From Chryseobacterium sp. UBA6632 (lineage in GTDB: Bacteria; Bacteroidota; Bacteroidia; Flavobacteriales; Weeksellaceae), in contig DKLU01000095.1 of NCBI GenBank assembly GCA_002455915.1, positions 1 through 5,668 of the forward strand: a stretch of 5,668 bases of DNA, read 5' to 3'. The position numbers were made by a program, and so were the translations under genes. Positions 5,460 through 5,668 of this stretch are shown here, in pieces. Each line of letters begins with the position of its first letter. The stretch's first letter is position 1. The notes beneath the pieces are model-generated. The model saw nothing but the letters and a program-made list of their open reading frames with translations, made no database searches and was not told where the DNA came from.

Positions 5460-5668
5460 ATGAATATTGAAAATCAAGTTTTAGGACTTACAAGGCTTAG
5501 CCATTATATTAAAGACTTTTTAGCGAAAAATGAGGCCGATTATAACGAAAATGATGCTGATTTTGAACTGCTTTTACAGAAATCTAAAGTAGAAAATCAA
5601 TGGTTTACTATTGAAAGTCAAAAGTTTGCCTTACAGCAATGGGCAGATCTTTTAACGGAAGAAAATAT
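5460..5668 (+). CDS. LuxC-like acyl-CoA reductase, N-terminal fragment (runs off the right edge)
   Basis: From the ATG at 5460, 69 codons are open to the edge, starting MNIENQVLGLTRLSHYIKDFLA and including ENQWFTIESQKFALQQWADLLTEEN. The WFT...E....AL..WA..L pattern near residues 55-70 is what I recall from the N-terminus of Bacteroidota acyl-CoA reductases of the LuxC family, which reduce fatty acyl-CoA to aldehyde with NADPH. The catalytic Cys and the Rossmann domain lie beyond the window, so the call rests on this short resemblance and on the divergent ferredoxin plus serC-serA-DUF1015 context, an arrangement I recall from flavobacteria. The region is acidic and helical, with no signal peptide. 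The start is preceded by an A/T-rich leader without a Shine-Dalgarno site, normal for this phylum. Confidence 0.7.
   Translation, partial: MNIENQVLGLTRLSHYIKDFLAKNEADYNENDADFELLLQKSKVENQWFTIESQKFALQQWADLLTEEN

Noticed and set aside
1..5668. CRISPR array, tRNA, rRNA, insertion sequence or phage genes
   Set aside because: No regularly spaced direct repeats, no cloverleaf, no rRNA-like stretch and no transposase or phage protein were seen. The window is almost fully occupied by chromosomal metabolic genes, with no gene-free stretch above 300 bases.

Overview
The window comes from an AT-rich genome of the Bacteroidota, most likely a flavobacterium of the Chryseobacterium / Weeksellaceae type. 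Three things point there: gene starts have A-rich leaders without clear Shine-Dalgarno sequences, two divergent -7 boxes match the Bacteroidota consensus TAnnTTTG exactly, and signal peptides end in FSQ or FGQ. The protein set also fits (LuxC-like acyl-CoA reductase, dicluster ferredoxin, SerC, short SerA, DUF1015). The taxonomic call rests on recalled protein resemblance, not on a search.

Layout, right to left. At the right edge the start of a LuxC-like acyl-CoA reductase gene reads rightward (5460 to the edge). It is divergent from a 2[4Fe-4S] ferredoxin gene (5050-5400, minus strand), and the two share a 59-base intergenic region with back-to-back promoters. The ferredoxin gene ends at a near-perfect intrinsic terminator (5015-5044). 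Everything further left is on the minus strand: serC (3859-4923), a 125-base gap filled mostly by a large imperfect inverted repeat (3758-3835), serA (2771-3733), a DUF1015 gene three bases later (1523-2767), then after 55 bases a secreted M28-family peptidase homologue (61-1467). One base after its stop, a further gene for an exported protein begins and runs off the left edge (1-59).

How the genes fit together. SerA and SerC catalyse the first two steps of serine synthesis from 3-phosphoglycerate, giving O-phosphoserine. The third enzyme, a recognisable SerB phosphatase, is not in the window; its place is taken by a DUF1015 protein with an ADGHHR motif, so a role in phosphoserine/serine metabolism is a reasonable hypothesis. 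The M28 homologue keeps the fold signatures of the carboxypeptidase Q group but appears to lack one zinc-ligand histidine and the general-base glutamate, so it may be a pseudopeptidase paired with the gene that follows it.

The two metabolic genes, the ferredoxin and the reductase are ordinary in kind. The points worth a second look are the degenerate M28 active site, the poly-A tracts just after its signal peptide, the DUF1015/serine association, the SerA cofactor-site substitution, the serC-serA inverted repeat and the overlapping divergent promoters.
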